A program made the translations under genes and the position numbers. Of a DNA stretch of 34,691 bases, positions 22,831 to 30,493 are shown piece by piece; within the stretch, counting starts at the first letter, position 1, and each line of letters opens with the position of its first letter. Source of the DNA: Bacteroidales bacterium (GTDB lineage Bacteria; Bacteroidota; Bacteroidia; Bacteroidales; Muribaculaceae). The DNA is taken from positions 1-34,691 of the forward strand of contig SFLG01000006.1 of the NCBI GenBank assembly GCA_004553485.1, read 5' to 3'. Under the pieces are notes generated by a model. That model made no database searches, was not told the origin of the DNA, and saw nothing but the letters and a program-made list of their open reading frames with translations.

Positions 22831-24570
22831 ATGGCACTGAATCCACTCGAGCTTAGCGAGCAGGAGATTATCCGCCGCAACAGCCTGCAGGCTCTACGCG
22901 ATATGGGCATAGAGCCTTATCCCGCAGCCGAATACCCCGTCACTGCGTATTCTGACGACATTGTCAACAACTTCGACGACAACCTCGAGCCCCCGCGCGA
23001 GGTAAGCATCGCCGGACGCATCATGAGCCGCCGCATCATGGGCAAGGCCTCGTTTGTCGAGCTTATGGACTCGCACGGCCGCGTCCAGGTCTACATCTCG
23101 CGCGACGAAATCTGCCCGGGCGAGAACAAGGACCTCTACAACGTCGTGTTCAAGAAACTGCTCGACATCGGCGACATCATCGGCATCGAGGGCTACGTCT
23201 TCCGCACGCAGACAGGCGAGATCACCGTCCACGCCCGCAAGCTGACAGTGCTGTCCAAGAGCCTGCGCCCGCTGCCCATCGTCAAGGTCAAGGACGGCGT
23301 CACCTACGACGCCTTTGACGACCCCGAGCTACGTTACCGCCGCCGCTACCTCGACCTTATCGTCAACAATGGCGTGCGCGAGGTATTTGCCAAGCGCTCG
23401 GCCGTCATCCGCTCGATGCGCAACTTCTTCGACGCCCACGGCTTCATGGAGGTAGAGACCCCCATCCTGCAGCAGCTCGCCGGCGGCGCCTCGGCCCGTC
23501 CCTTCATCACCCACCACAACAGCCTCGACATCGACCTGTACCTGCGCATCGCCCTCGAGCTGTACCTCAAGCGCCTGATTGTCGGCGGCTTTGACGGTGT
23601 GTACGAGATTGGCAAGAACTTCCGCAACGAGGGCATGGACCGCACGCACAACCCCGAATTCACCCTTATGGAGCTGTACGTGGCCTACAAAGACTACAAC
23701 TGGATGATGCGCTTCACCGAGCAGCTGCTCGAGAAAATCTGCCTCGACGTCAACGGCACCACCACCGTCACCCTCGGCGACCGCACCATCGACTTCAAGG
23801 CCCCCTACCCCCGCGTGACGATGCGCCAGGCCATCCTCGACCACGCCGGCATAGACATCGACGGCATGGACGAAGACGCCCTGCGCAAGGCCGCAAAAGA
23901 CCTCAACATCGAGGTTGAGGACGGCTGGGGCAAGGGCAAGCTCATCGACGAAATCTTCGGCGAGACCGCCGAGGGAACTTATATCCAGCCCACTTTCATC
24001 ATCGACTACCCCATCGAGATGTCGCCCCTCACCAAGAAGCACCGCGACAACCCCGAGCTGACCGAGCGTTTCGAGCTGATGGTCAACGGCAAGGAGCTTG
24101 CCAACGCCTACTCCGAGCTCAACGACCCCATCGACCAGTACCAGCGCTTTGTCGACCAGATGAAGCTTGCCGAGCGCGGCGACGACGAGGCAATGGTAAT
24201 CGACCACGACTTTATCCGCGCCCTCGAATACGGTATGCCTCCCACATCGGGCATCGGCATCGGCATCGACCGTCTGGTGATGCTGATGACGGGCCAGGAG
24301 GCCATCCAGGAGGTGCTGCTCTTCCCCACCATGCGCCCCGAAAAGGTCGAGCGCCGCGACAACGCCGAGGCCTACGCCGCCCTCGGTGTCCCCGCCGACT
24401 GGGTCCCCGCCATCCAGAAGGCCGGCTTCCTCACCGCCGCCTCGCTGGCCGGCGCCGCCCCGGGCAAACTGCTGCAGGAGCTGCTCGGCCTCAACAAGAA
24501 GTTCAAGCTGGGCCTCCCCAACCCCACCATGGACCAGGTTTCGGCCTGGGTCGCCGCCGCCCAGGCCTGA
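22831..24570 (+). CDS. lysS: Lysyl-tRNA synthetase, class II
   Basis: LysRS charges tRNA-Lys. The 579-residue protein has the N-terminal OB-fold anticodon-binding domain (about residues 50-160: VSIAGRIMSRRIMGKASFVEL). The class II catalytic domain follows, with motif 1 around EVETPILQQLAGGASARPF, motif 2 IGKNFRNEGMDRTHNPEFT and motif 3 GIGIGIDRLVML. The tail of about 70 residues after motif 3 (with AAYAALGVPADW and AAPGKLLQELLGLNKK) is longer than in E. coli (505) and is usual for Bacteroidales LysRS. A strong promoter and structured leader lie upstream. Confidence 0.97.
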   Translation: MALNPLELSEQEIIRRNSLQALRDMGIEPYPAAEYPVTAYSDDIVNNFDDNLEPPREVSIAGRIMSRRIMGKASFVELMDSHGRVQVYISRDEICPGENKDLYNVVFKKLLDIGDIIGIEGYVFRTQTGEITVHARKLTVLSKSLRPLPIVKVKDGVTYDAFDDPELRYRRRYLDLIVNNGVREVFAKRSAVIRSMRNFFDAHGFMEVETPILQQLAGGASARPFITHHNSLDIDLYLRIALELYLKRLIVGGFDGVYEIGKNFRNEGMDRTHNPEFTLMELYVAYKDYNWMMRFTEQLLEKICLDVNGTTTVTLGDRTIDFKAPYPRVTMRQAILDHAGIDIDGMDEDALRKAAKDLNIEVEDGWGKGKLIDEIFGETAEGTYIQPTFIIDYPIEMSPLTKKHRDNPELTERFELMVNGKELANAYSELNDPIDQYQRFVDQMKLAERGDDEAMVIDHDFIRALEYGMPPTSGIGIGIDRLVMLMTGQEAIQEVLLFPTMRPEKVERRDNAEAYAALGVPADWVPAIQKAGFLTAASLAGAAPGKLLQELLGLNKKFKLGLPNPTMDQVSAWVAAAQA

Positions 24571-24585
24571 CCCCCGCCGCCAAAC

Positions 24586-24630
24586 AGCTGCCCCGGCTAA
24601 AACAGCTACCTTAGCTAAAAAAGCTAATCA
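24586..24630 (+). repeat. Nonanucleotide array, AGCTA family, copy 2
   Basis: Five exact 9-nt steps: AGCTGCCCC (24586), GGCTAAAAC (24595), AGCTACCTT (24604), AGCTAAAAA (24613), AGCTAATCA (24622). It starts 15 nt after the lysS stop codon and ends 8 nt before the gpsA remnant. Confidence 0.85.
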
Positions 24631-24638
24631 CCTCAAAC

Positions 24639-24816
24639 GACCTGCAATGGGAGCAGGCCGGCGGCTCGGTAATCGTCAGCGGCGAGACATACGGCCTCAA
24701 CGGCATCAACGACCTCTCACTGTCCGATGCCCATCCTCGAAGGCGTATACGATATTCTCTACCGGCATGTCTCGCCCAAGCGCGCCATGCTGCGCATGGG
24801 CACCACGTTTGTGTGA
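24639..24816 (+). pseudogene. gpsA: Remnant of gpsA (glycerol-3-phosphate dehydrogenase), 3' end only
   Basis: From the ATG at 24727 to the TGA at 24814-24816 the sequence encodes MPILEGVYDILY, then RHVSPKRAMLRMGTTFV. This closely matches the C terminus of Bacteroides GpsA as I remember it (MPILDAVYNILYERISP). In the neighbouring frame directly upstream, ETYGLNGINDLSLSD gives IN at the same distance from MPIL as the family's EINEHYHVN. A 2-nt loss at about 24725-24729 (GATATG to GATG) would explain the frameshift. The Rossmann domain and catalytic lysine region are absent. The position between lysS and pgi is that of gpsA in Bacteroides (recalled, not searched). Confidence 0.75.
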
Positions 24817-24855
24817 CGGCCGGCCGAAGCAGGCCGGTCCCTCAGCAGGCCGGCT

Positions 24856-24887
24856 ACCGTTATCGGTCGAGCTCGACCGATAACAGT
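24856..24887 (+). repeat. 32-bp palindromic repeat, copy 3
   Basis: Identical over 32 bp and in the same orientation as copy 1 (8292-8323); the inner 26 bp (24859-24884) form a perfect palindrome. It lies 40 nt past the end of the gpsA remnant and 126 nt before pgi. Confidence 0.95.
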
Positions 24888-25012
24888 GCCTCCACCAAGG
24901 GCCTGGCAGATAGCCGGCCCTCCACCCCCGGGCCGCGCCGCCGCCCGCCGCCTCTCTCCCGTTAACTGTAAATTGTAAATTCTAAATTCAAAAATTTTCA
25001 AAATCTACCGCT

Positions 25013-26350
25013 ATGCCACTCACTATAAGCACCACCGATGTCAAGCAGTTTGTAACCCCCGCGCAACTCGACGCCATCGTCCCCGAGGCTGAGGCCGCCC
25101 TCCGCACCGTCAACGACGGCACCGGCGCCGGTAACGACTTCCTGGGCTGGACCGACCTGCCCACGCGCACCGACGACGCCCTGCTGGATGAAATCAAGGA
25201 GGCCGCCGACGGTCTGCGCAGCCGCTGCGAGGCCGTTGTCTGCATAGGCATCGGAGGCAGCTACCTCGGCGCAAAGGCCGTAATCGAGGCCCTCTCGGAC
25301 ACCTTCAGCGCCCTCGAGCCCGGACGCATCGGCGCGCCCAAGGTGCTCTTCGCCGGCCACAACATCGGCGAAGACTACCTCTACGACCTGCAGAAGTACC
25401 TCGAAGGCAAGCAGTTCGGCATCATCGTCATCTCCAAGTCCGGCACCACCACCGAGCCCGCCATCGCCTTCCGCATCCTGCGCGAACAGCTTGAGAAGGC
25501 CGTAGGCCGCCAGGCCGCCGCCGAGCGCATCATCGCCATCACCGACGCCCACCGCGGCGCCCTGCGCAAGCTCGCCACCGACGAGGGCTACAAGACCTTC
25601 GTCATCGAGGACAACGTGGGCGGCCGTTTCAGCGTCCTCACACCCGTAGGCCTCGTCCCCGTCGCCGTCGCCGGCTTCGACATCCACGCCCTCGTCAAGG
25701 GCGCACGCGACATGCAGCGGCAGACCGCCGACCCCACCCCCGACAACATCGCCCTCACCTACGCCGCCACACGCAACGTCCTCTACCGCTCGGGCAAGCA
25801 CACCGAAATCCTGGTCAACTACAACCCGCGCCTCCACTTCGTCGCCGAATGGTGGAAACAGCTGTACGGCGAGAGCGAGGGCAAGAACAACCGCGGCATC
25901 TTCCCCGCCGCCGTTGACAACTCCACCGACCTGCACTCGATGGGCCAGTGGATACAGGAGGGCGAGCGCACAATCTTCGAGACCGTCATCAGCGTCGACA
26001 AGGTCAAGCACGACGTCGTCATCCCCACCGACAGCGACAACCTCGACGCCCTCAACTACCTTGCCGGCAAGCACGTCGACGAGGTCAACAAGATGGCCGA
26101 GCTGGGCACGCGCCTGGCCCACGTCGACGGCGGTGTCCCCAACATCCGCATCACCATCCCCGAGGTGGACGAGTACAACCTGGGCCAGCTGCTCTACTTC
26201 TTCGAAAAGGCCTGCGGCATCTCGGGCTACCTGCTGGGCGTCAACCCCTTCAACCAGCCCGGCGTAGAAGCTTACAAGCGCAACATGTTCGCCCTCCTCA
26301 GCAAGCCCGGCTACGAAAAAGAAACCGAAGCCATCCGCGCCCGTCTCTAA
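25013..26350 (+). CDS. pgi: Glucose-6-phosphate isomerase
   Basis: Pgi interconverts glucose 6-phosphate and fructose 6-phosphate. The 445-residue protein is the short bacterial form found in Firmicutes and Bacteroidetes. It has the phosphate-binding segment IGIGGSYLGAK, SKSGTTTEPAIAFR, DNVGGRFSVLTPVGL, the catalytic-region motif DNSTDLHSMGQ and the terminal NPFNQPGVEAYK, whose lysine is the ring-opening/proton-transfer residue in the family. The start at 25013 follows an A-rich stretch. The aminotransferase gene begins only 19 nt downstream, so the two may be cotranscribed. Confidence 0.96.
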   Translation: MPLTISTTDVKQFVTPAQLDAIVPEAEAALRTVNDGTGAGNDFLGWTDLPTRTDDALLDEIKEAADGLRSRCEAVVCIGIGGSYLGAKAVIEALSDTFSALEPGRIGAPKVLFAGHNIGEDYLYDLQKYLEGKQFGIIVISKSGTTTEPAIAFRILREQLEKAVGRQAAAERIIAITDAHRGALRKLATDEGYKTFVIEDNVGGRFSVLTPVGLVPVAVAGFDIHALVKGARDMQRQTADPTPDNIALTYAATRNVLYRSGKHTEILVNYNPRLHFVAEWWKQLYGESEGKNNRGIFPAAVDNSTDLHSMGQWIQEGERTIFETVISVDKVKHDVVIPTDSDNLDALNYLAGKHVDEVNKMAELGTRLAHVDGGVPNIRITIPEVDEYNLGQLLYFFEKACGISGYLLGVNPFNQPGVEAYKRNMFALLSKPGYEKETEAIRARL

Positions 26351-26369
26351 AAATAAGCACACGACTTTT

Positions 26370-27578
26370 ATGGCAGTACAAGACATTTTACAAATTTCGC
26401 AGCGCGTGCGCTCGCTTGCCGTATCGGCAACGCTGGCGATGTCGCAGAAGAGCGCCGAGCTGAAAGCCGCCGGCGTCGACGTCATCAACCTCTCGGTGGG
26501 CGAGCCCGACTTCTTCACCCCCGACCACATCAAGGCAGCCGCCAAGACGGCCATCGACGAGAACTACTCGTTCTACACGCCCGTCCCTGGCTACCTGTCG
26601 CTGCGCAAGGCCATCGCCGACAAGCTCAGCCGCGAGAACGGCCTCGACTTCGAGCCCTCGCAGATTGTCGTGGGCAACGGCGCCAAGCAGGCCCTGTGCA
26701 ACGTCATCCTCTCGTGCATCAACCCCGGCGACGAAGTGGTCATCCCCGTCCCCGCCTGGGTGAGCTACGTCGAGATGGTGAAGCTGGCCGAGGGTATCCC
26801 CGTCACCGTCAGCGCCGGCATCGACACCGACTTCAAGATTACCCCCACCCAGCTGCGCCAGGCCCTCACGCGCCACACCCGCGCCGTGCTGTTCTGCTCG
26901 CCCTCCAACCCCACGGGCAGCGTCTACAGCCGCGAGGAGCTGCAGGCCCTGGTGGCCGTCCTTGCCGACTACCCCGACGTGCTGGTCATCGCCGACGAGA
27001 TATACGAGCACATCAACTTCACCGGCAGCTTCACCTCGCTGGCATCGTTCGGCGCCATCGCCGACCGCTGCGCCATCATCAACGGCGTGTCCAAGGCCTA
27101 CGCCATGACCGGCTGGCGCATAGGCTACTGCGCCTGCCCGCCCGACCTTGCCAAGGCCGTCACCAAGCTGCAGGGCCAGTACACCTCCGGCGCCTCGTCG
27201 ATAGCCCAGAAGGCCGCCGAAGCCGCCTACACCGGCCCGCAGGACTGCGTGCGCGAGATGTGCGCCGCCTTCCGCCGCCGCCGCGACCTGGTGGTGAGCC
27301 TGGCACGGCAGATCCCCGGCCTGCGCGTAAACGAGCCGCAAGGCGCCTTCTACCTCTTCCCCGAGGTATCGGCATACCTGGGCACCTCGGACGGCGAGAC
27401 GACGATACACACCTCGGGCGACCTGGCCCTGTACCTGCTCGACAAGGCTCACGTGGCTACCGTCGACGGTGCCGCCTTCTCGGCACCCGGATACATTCGC
27501 CTCAGCTACGCCACATCCGACGACAACATCCGCGAGGCCATGCGACGCATCGCCGACGCCCTCGCCCAGCTGCATTGA
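26370..27578 (+). CDS. Class I pyridoxal-phosphate aminotransferase (aspartate-type)
   Basis: The 402-residue protein is a fold-type I aminotransferase of the aspartate aminotransferase (AspB) branch. It transfers the amino group between aspartate or a similar amino acid and 2-oxoglutarate. Visible motifs: SVGEPDFFTP at the N terminus, GNGAKQAL (cofactor phosphate loop), SNPTGSVYS (substrate arginine region follows), DEIYEHINF (aspartate to pyridine N), and SKAYAMTGWRIGY with the Schiff-base lysine K242. The C-terminal substrate arginine is in GYIRLSYA. Whether aspartate, aromatic amino acids or prephenate is used cannot be decided here. Confidence 0.92.
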   Translation: MAVQDILQISQRVRSLAVSATLAMSQKSAELKAAGVDVINLSVGEPDFFTPDHIKAAAKTAIDENYSFYTPVPGYLSLRKAIADKLSRENGLDFEPSQIVVGNGAKQALCNVILSCINPGDEVVIPVPAWVSYVEMVKLAEGIPVTVSAGIDTDFKITPTQLRQALTRHTRAVLFCSPSNPTGSVYSREELQALVAVLADYPDVLVIADEIYEHINFTGSFTSLASFGAIADRCAIINGVSKAYAMTGWRIGYCACPPDLAKAVTKLQGQYTSGASSIAQKAAEAAYTGPQDCVREMCAAFRRRRDLVVSLARQIPGLRVNEPQGAFYLFPEVSAYLGTSDGETTIHTSGDLALYLLDKAHVATVDGAAFSAPGYIRLSYATSDDNIREAMRRIADALAQLH

Positions 27579-27593
27579 CAAACTACGGGCCGT

Positions 27594-27613
27594 GGGGACG
27601 GGCCGCCGTCCCC
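27594..27613 (+). other. Hairpin between the aminotransferase gene and tyrS
   Basis: GGGGACGG (27594-27601), loop GCCG, CCGTCCCC (27606-27613). The stem is perfect but no T-run follows, so readthrough into tyrS is likely. Confidence 0.55.
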
Positions 27614-27656
27614 CGCTCCAAGATATAACAACAACCAAACACGAACAACGAAAAAA

Positions 27657-28952
27657 GTGGATTTCTTAAAAGAACTCGAATGGCGCGGGATGACGCACAC
27701 CGTCATGCCCGGCACTGACGAAGAACTCAAAAAAGGAATGGCGACGGCATACCTGGGCATCGACCCCACAGCCGACTCGCTGCATATCGGCCACCTCGTG
27801 GGAGTGATGATCCTGCGCCACTTCCAGCGCGCCGGCCACCGTCCCATCGCCCTCGTCGGCGGTGCCACAGGCATGATCGGCGACCCGTCGATGAAGAGCC
27901 AGGAGCGCAAACTCATCGACGAGGAGACACTGCGCCACAACCAGGAGTGCATCAAGGCACAGCTGGCCAAATTCCTCGACTTTGAAAGCGACGCCCCCAA
28001 CGCCGCCATGCTTGTCAACAACTACGACTGGATGAAAGACTTTAGCTTCCTGGGCTTTATCCGCGACGTGGGCAAGCACATCACCGTCAACTATATGATG
28101 GCCAAGGACTCGGTAAAGAAACGCCTGTCGGGCGAGAGCCGCGAGGGCATGTCGTTCACCGAATTCTCGTACCAGCTGCTGCAGGGCTACGACTTCCTGC
28201 ACCTGTACGAAAAATACGGCTGCCACATCCAGCTTGGTGGCTCCGACCAGTGGGGCAACATGACCACCGGCACCGAGCTCATCCGCCGCATGCTCGGCAA
28301 CGAGGACGCCTATGCCATCACCTGCAAGCTCATCACCAAGGCCGACGGCACAAAGTTCGGCAAGACCGAGGGCGGCAACGTATGGCTCGACCCCAAGCGC
28401 ACAAGCCCCTACAAGTTCTACCAGTTCTGGCTCAACGTCAGCGACGACGACGCCGCCAAGTACATCAAAATCTTCACCACCCTCGGCGAGGACGAGATAA
28501 ACGAGCTGATAGCACTGCAGGCCCAGGACCCCGGACAGCGTCCCCTGCAGAAGCGCCTGGCAAAGGAAATCACCACCCTCGTCCACAGCGAGGCCGACTG
28601 GCAGCAGGCCGTCGAGGCATCCCAGATTCTCTTCAGCAACAAGGCCGGCGAGGCGCTGCACAACCTTGACGAGAAGACTCTCCTCGACGTCTTCGAGGGC
28701 GTGCCCACCTTCGAAGTGTCGCGCACCGACATCGAGGAAGGCATCAAGCTTGCCGACCTGCTGGTGGAGAAAGCCCCCATCTTCCCATCGAAGGGCGAGC
28801 TGCGCAAGCTCGCTCAGGGCGGCGGCCTGTCGGTAAACAAGACCAAAGTCGCCGACGCCTACGCCCCCGTCACCACCGACATGCTCCTCAACGACAAGTA
28901 CATCCTCATCCAGAAGGGCAAAAAGAACTACTACCTCCTCATCGTCAAATAA
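27657..28952 (+). CDS. tyrS: Tyrosyl-tRNA synthetase
   Basis: TyrRS charges tRNA-Tyr. The 431-residue class I enzyme has the HIGH motif as H43-I-G-H46 and the KMSKS-equivalent as KFGKT (233-237), normal for bacterial TyrRS. GGSDQWGN in the tyrosine-binding pocket and an S4 RNA-binding domain at the C terminus (about 360-431, with ELRKLAQGGGLSVNKTK) are present. The start is GTG at 27657, preceded by six A. An alternative start (the ATG of MTHTVMPG) would remove the conserved FLKELEWRG segment, so GTG is preferred. A perfect hairpin follows the gene. Confidence 0.95.
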   Translation: MDFLKELEWRGMTHTVMPGTDEELKKGMATAYLGIDPTADSLHIGHLVGVMILRHFQRAGHRPIALVGGATGMIGDPSMKSQERKLIDEETLRHNQECIKAQLAKFLDFESDAPNAAMLVNNYDWMKDFSFLGFIRDVGKHITVNYMMAKDSVKKRLSGESREGMSFTEFSYQLLQGYDFLHLYEKYGCHIQLGGSDQWGNMTTGTELIRRMLGNEDAYAITCKLITKADGTKFGKTEGGNVWLDPKRTSPYKFYQFWLNVSDDDAAKYIKIFTTLGEDEINELIALQAQDPGQRPLQKRLAKEITTLVHSEADWQQAVEASQILFSNKAGEALHNLDEKTLLDVFEGVPTFEVSRTDIEEGIKLADLLVEKAPIFPSKGELRKLAQGGGLSVNKTKVADAYAPVTTDMLLNDKYILIQKGKKNYYLLIVK

Positions 28953-28971
28953 CGACGACCCCACCCACGCA

Positions 28972-28999
28972 CAAGGGCGCCCCGCAGGGCGCCCTTGTC
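28972..28999 (+). terminator. Hairpin terminator after tyrS
   Basis: ACAAGGGCGCCC (28972-28983) pairs perfectly with GGGCGCCCTTGT (28988-28999), loop CGCA. The tail is weak (CGCGTTT), so termination may be incomplete. Confidence 0.65.
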
Positions 29000-29010
29000 G
29001 CGTTTAACCA

Positions 29011-29046
29011 CATACATCACATAAATAACATACATCACATACACCC
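29011..29046. repeat. Nonanucleotide array, ACATACATC type
   Basis: Four exact 9-nt units: ACATACATC (29011), ACATAAATA (29020), ACATACATC (29029), ACATACACC (29038). It fills the space between the tyrS hairpin and the stop of the convergent DUF3943 gene. Confidence 0.9.
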
Positions 29047-29053
29047 TGCCCCC

Positions 29054-30013
29054 TCAAAACACCACCCGCAGCGACAGCCCCTGCAGCCCCGCATTAAACG
29101 ACACCTGCGCGCGCTGCCCATGCCGAGCGTCCCACGCCTTGGCGCGCGCAACAACACGCGCCGGGTTGTGGTCGAAGATGCCGATGACCTCGTTGACGGG
29201 GTCGATGAGGAAGGCCACGATGTCGCCGAGGAGCCGCGAGCCGGCAAGCTCGTAGTTGTTGTCGACGAGGTGGCGCTTGAGCATATAGAAGCCTTCGCCA
29301 ATGGCCGAGCCCACGAGGGGTGTGATGAACAGGTCCTGGTACGACGGACGCTCCATAAACGCCTCGATGCCAAACTCCCACCCCACGTTGCTGATGAGGG
29401 TGCAGTAGAGCAGCGACTGGTAGAAGTTGAAACCCACCGAGCGGGCGCCCATGAAGTAGACGGCGCCGGCGTAGGGGTGCAGGACGTAGTTGAAGATAAA
29501 CTTGTCGTGGTCCCACTCGCAGCCCTTATCAAAGACATGCCGCTTCCAGCGTTTGAACAGCGGCACGTCCTGCAGCTCGGCGCGGTTCCACGACGTGGCG
29601 TCCTCGGGCAGACACTCAAGCACCAACAGGGTACCTACGAAGGCACCGGTGAGCACGCCGGTGTTTATCCACAGGCGGCGCCAGTCGTGGCTTGTGCCCG
29701 TTAGCGAATAAGGCAGTGCGTAAGGCGACGGATTTTTGCAGTGCCGCGGCAGCTCGTCGAAGGGGTTGAGCGTCTCGGCCGCGGCGTATGGCATGGCCTT
29801 CTCCAGGCTGACCCCGGCGGCGGCATCCTCCACGCCGACAGTCCGTGTCAGCGACATCGCCCCCGTGTCGGCAAACAGGGGAGCCTGCGCCGACTGCCAG
29901 GCCTGCCGTGCAAGCGCATCGATAGAGTCGGACCGGAGTCCGACCTGTGCCGTCATGCCGAAGACGGTGCCGAGAGCGGCGACGGCGAGAGCTGTTAAGC
30001 GCTTGTGCGACAT
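29054..30013 (-). CDS. DUF3943-family envelope protein
   Basis: The 319-residue protein has an N-terminal signal peptide (about residues 1-22, ending GMTAQV). The rest is mostly a DUF3943-like region: a segment with WINTGVLTGAFVGTLLVLE, then WDHDKFIFNYVLHPYAGAVYFMGAR, EFGIEAFMERPSYQDLFITPLVGS and GEGFYMLKRHL. This combination of conserved aromatic, glycine and histidine residues in hydrophobic stretches suggests an outer-membrane or membrane-bound protein of unknown function. The first 90 residues after the signal are variable. It is convergent with tyrS, divergent from meaB and has a promoter-like box upstream. Confidence 0.82.
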   Translation of the reverse strand: MSHKRLTALAVAALGTVFGMTAQVGLRSDSIDALARQAWQSAQAPLFADTGAMSLTRTVGVEDAAAGVSLEKAMPYAAAETLNPFDELPRHCKNPSPYALPYSLTGTSHDWRRLWINTGVLTGAFVGTLLVLECLPEDATSWNRAELQDVPLFKRWKRHVFDKGCEWDHDKFIFNYVLHPYAGAVYFMGARSVGFNFYQSLLYCTLISNVGWEFGIEAFMERPSYQDLFITPLVGSAIGEGFYMLKRHLVDNNYELAGSRLLGDIVAFLIDPVNEVIGIFDHNPARVVARAKAWDARHGQRAQVSFNAGLQGLSLRVVF

Positions 30014-30112
30014 AGTGATGAAACCTGAATTAGGACTGTGTTTTAGTCAGTATGAAAGAGAAAGAGTGTGTTTAGATGCGCCCCTGAGGGCCTTTCTTTT
30101 GGAAATCGGATA

Positions 30113-30144
30113 CAAAGATAGTTACAAATAGAGTGCCATCGAAA
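30113..30144 (-). promoter_or_regulatory. Promoter for the DUF3943 gene
   Basis: On the minus strand TTTC (30144-30141), a 20-bp spacer and an exact -7 box TATCTTTG (30120-30113). The leader would be about 90 nt. Confidence 0.6.
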
Positions 30145-30205
30145 CTGGAACATACTGCCAACGGCCTTTTTAGGTGTTTTGGAACAACAAATTCGCCTAA
30201 ACGGT

Positions 30206-30232
30206 CAAAAAAAAACCATCCCCGGGGTTGGT
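30206..30232 (-). terminator. Orphan minus-strand terminator
   Basis: On the minus strand ACCAACCCC pairs with GGGGATGGT (30232-30215; one T-T mismatch), followed at once by nine T (30214-30206). It has the form of a strong intrinsic terminator, yet the nearest genes on that side are on the plus strand. Confidence 0.65.
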
Positions 30233-30339
30233 CTGACAGTCCCGAGCCGCCCTGGTACTATTAAAACATTCAAGCGTTGCCCCGGGTTTGCTGTACACAT
30301 TTTTTTACCAAGTATAAATGCGGGGCGGCGGGGGATTTT

Positions 30340-30418
30340 AGCTATCTTAGCTATTTTAGCTATTGGCTGCCACAGCTACTTTGGCTATTTGGGCTATTTT
30401 AGGCTTTTTAGCTATAAT
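30340..30418 (+). repeat. Nonanucleotide array, AGCTA family, copy 3
   Basis: Nine units: AGCTATCTT (30340), AGCTATTTT (30349), AGCTATT (30358, 7 nt), GGCTGCCAC (30365), AGCTACTTT (30374), GGCTATTTG (30383), GGCTATTTT (30392), AGGCTTTTT (30401), AGCTATAAT (30410). It ends 15 bp upstream of the -33 box of the meaB promoter, so it is upstream of the transcript rather than in it. Confidence 0.9.
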
Positions 30419-30433
30419 AGGCGGGCGGGCGGT

Positions 30434-30464
30434 TTTGTCGGGCCGTGCGTTTTTTGTATCTTTG
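30434..30464 (+). promoter_or_regulatory. Promoter for meaB
   Basis: TTTG (30434-30437), a 19-bp spacer and TATCTTTG (30457-30464): an exact match to the Bacteroidota consensus. The start would be near 30470, 24 nt before the ATG. Confidence 0.82.
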
Positions 30465-30493
30465 TGTTTGCAAAGCAATTGAACCCCATAAAC

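Larger units (their letters stand above)
24571..25012 (+). other. Gene-poor gap between lysS and pgi
   Basis: This 442-nt gap holds, in order: a 9-nt-period array (24586-24630), a frameshifted remnant of gpsA (24639-24816), three copies of AGCAGGCCGG (24652, 24828, 24844), the 32-bp palindrome (24856-24887), and an AT-rich stretch with TGTAAAT repeats (about 24967-25000) leading to the pgi ATG. No intact gene is present. Confidence 0.85.
30014..30493. other. Long intergenic region upstream of meaB
   Basis: This 480-nt stretch between divergent genes holds a minus-strand promoter (30113-30144), a hairpin plus T9 terminator on the minus strand (30206-30232) with no known gene in front of it, the AGCTA nonanucleotide array (30340-30418), and the meaB promoter (30434-30464). 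An open frame runs through it into meaB but it has no protein-like composition or conserved start, and I do not call it. Confidence 0.8.

Noticed and set aside
22831..24570. LysRS C-terminal tail as a fusion with another gene
   Set aside because: A tail of this length is usual for Bacteroidales LysRS as far as I recall, and has no recognisable separate domain.
24386..24883. A 165-residue open frame spanning the end of lysS, the gap and the palindrome
   Set aside because: Its first part is out of frame with lysS and low complexity; the gap is better explained by the gpsA remnant and repeats.
30179..30493. N-terminal extension of meaB
   Set aside because: The frame is open but includes the 9-nt repeat array (giving LAILAI-like peptide) and the promoter; the MeaB start at 30494 follows the promoter at the right distance.
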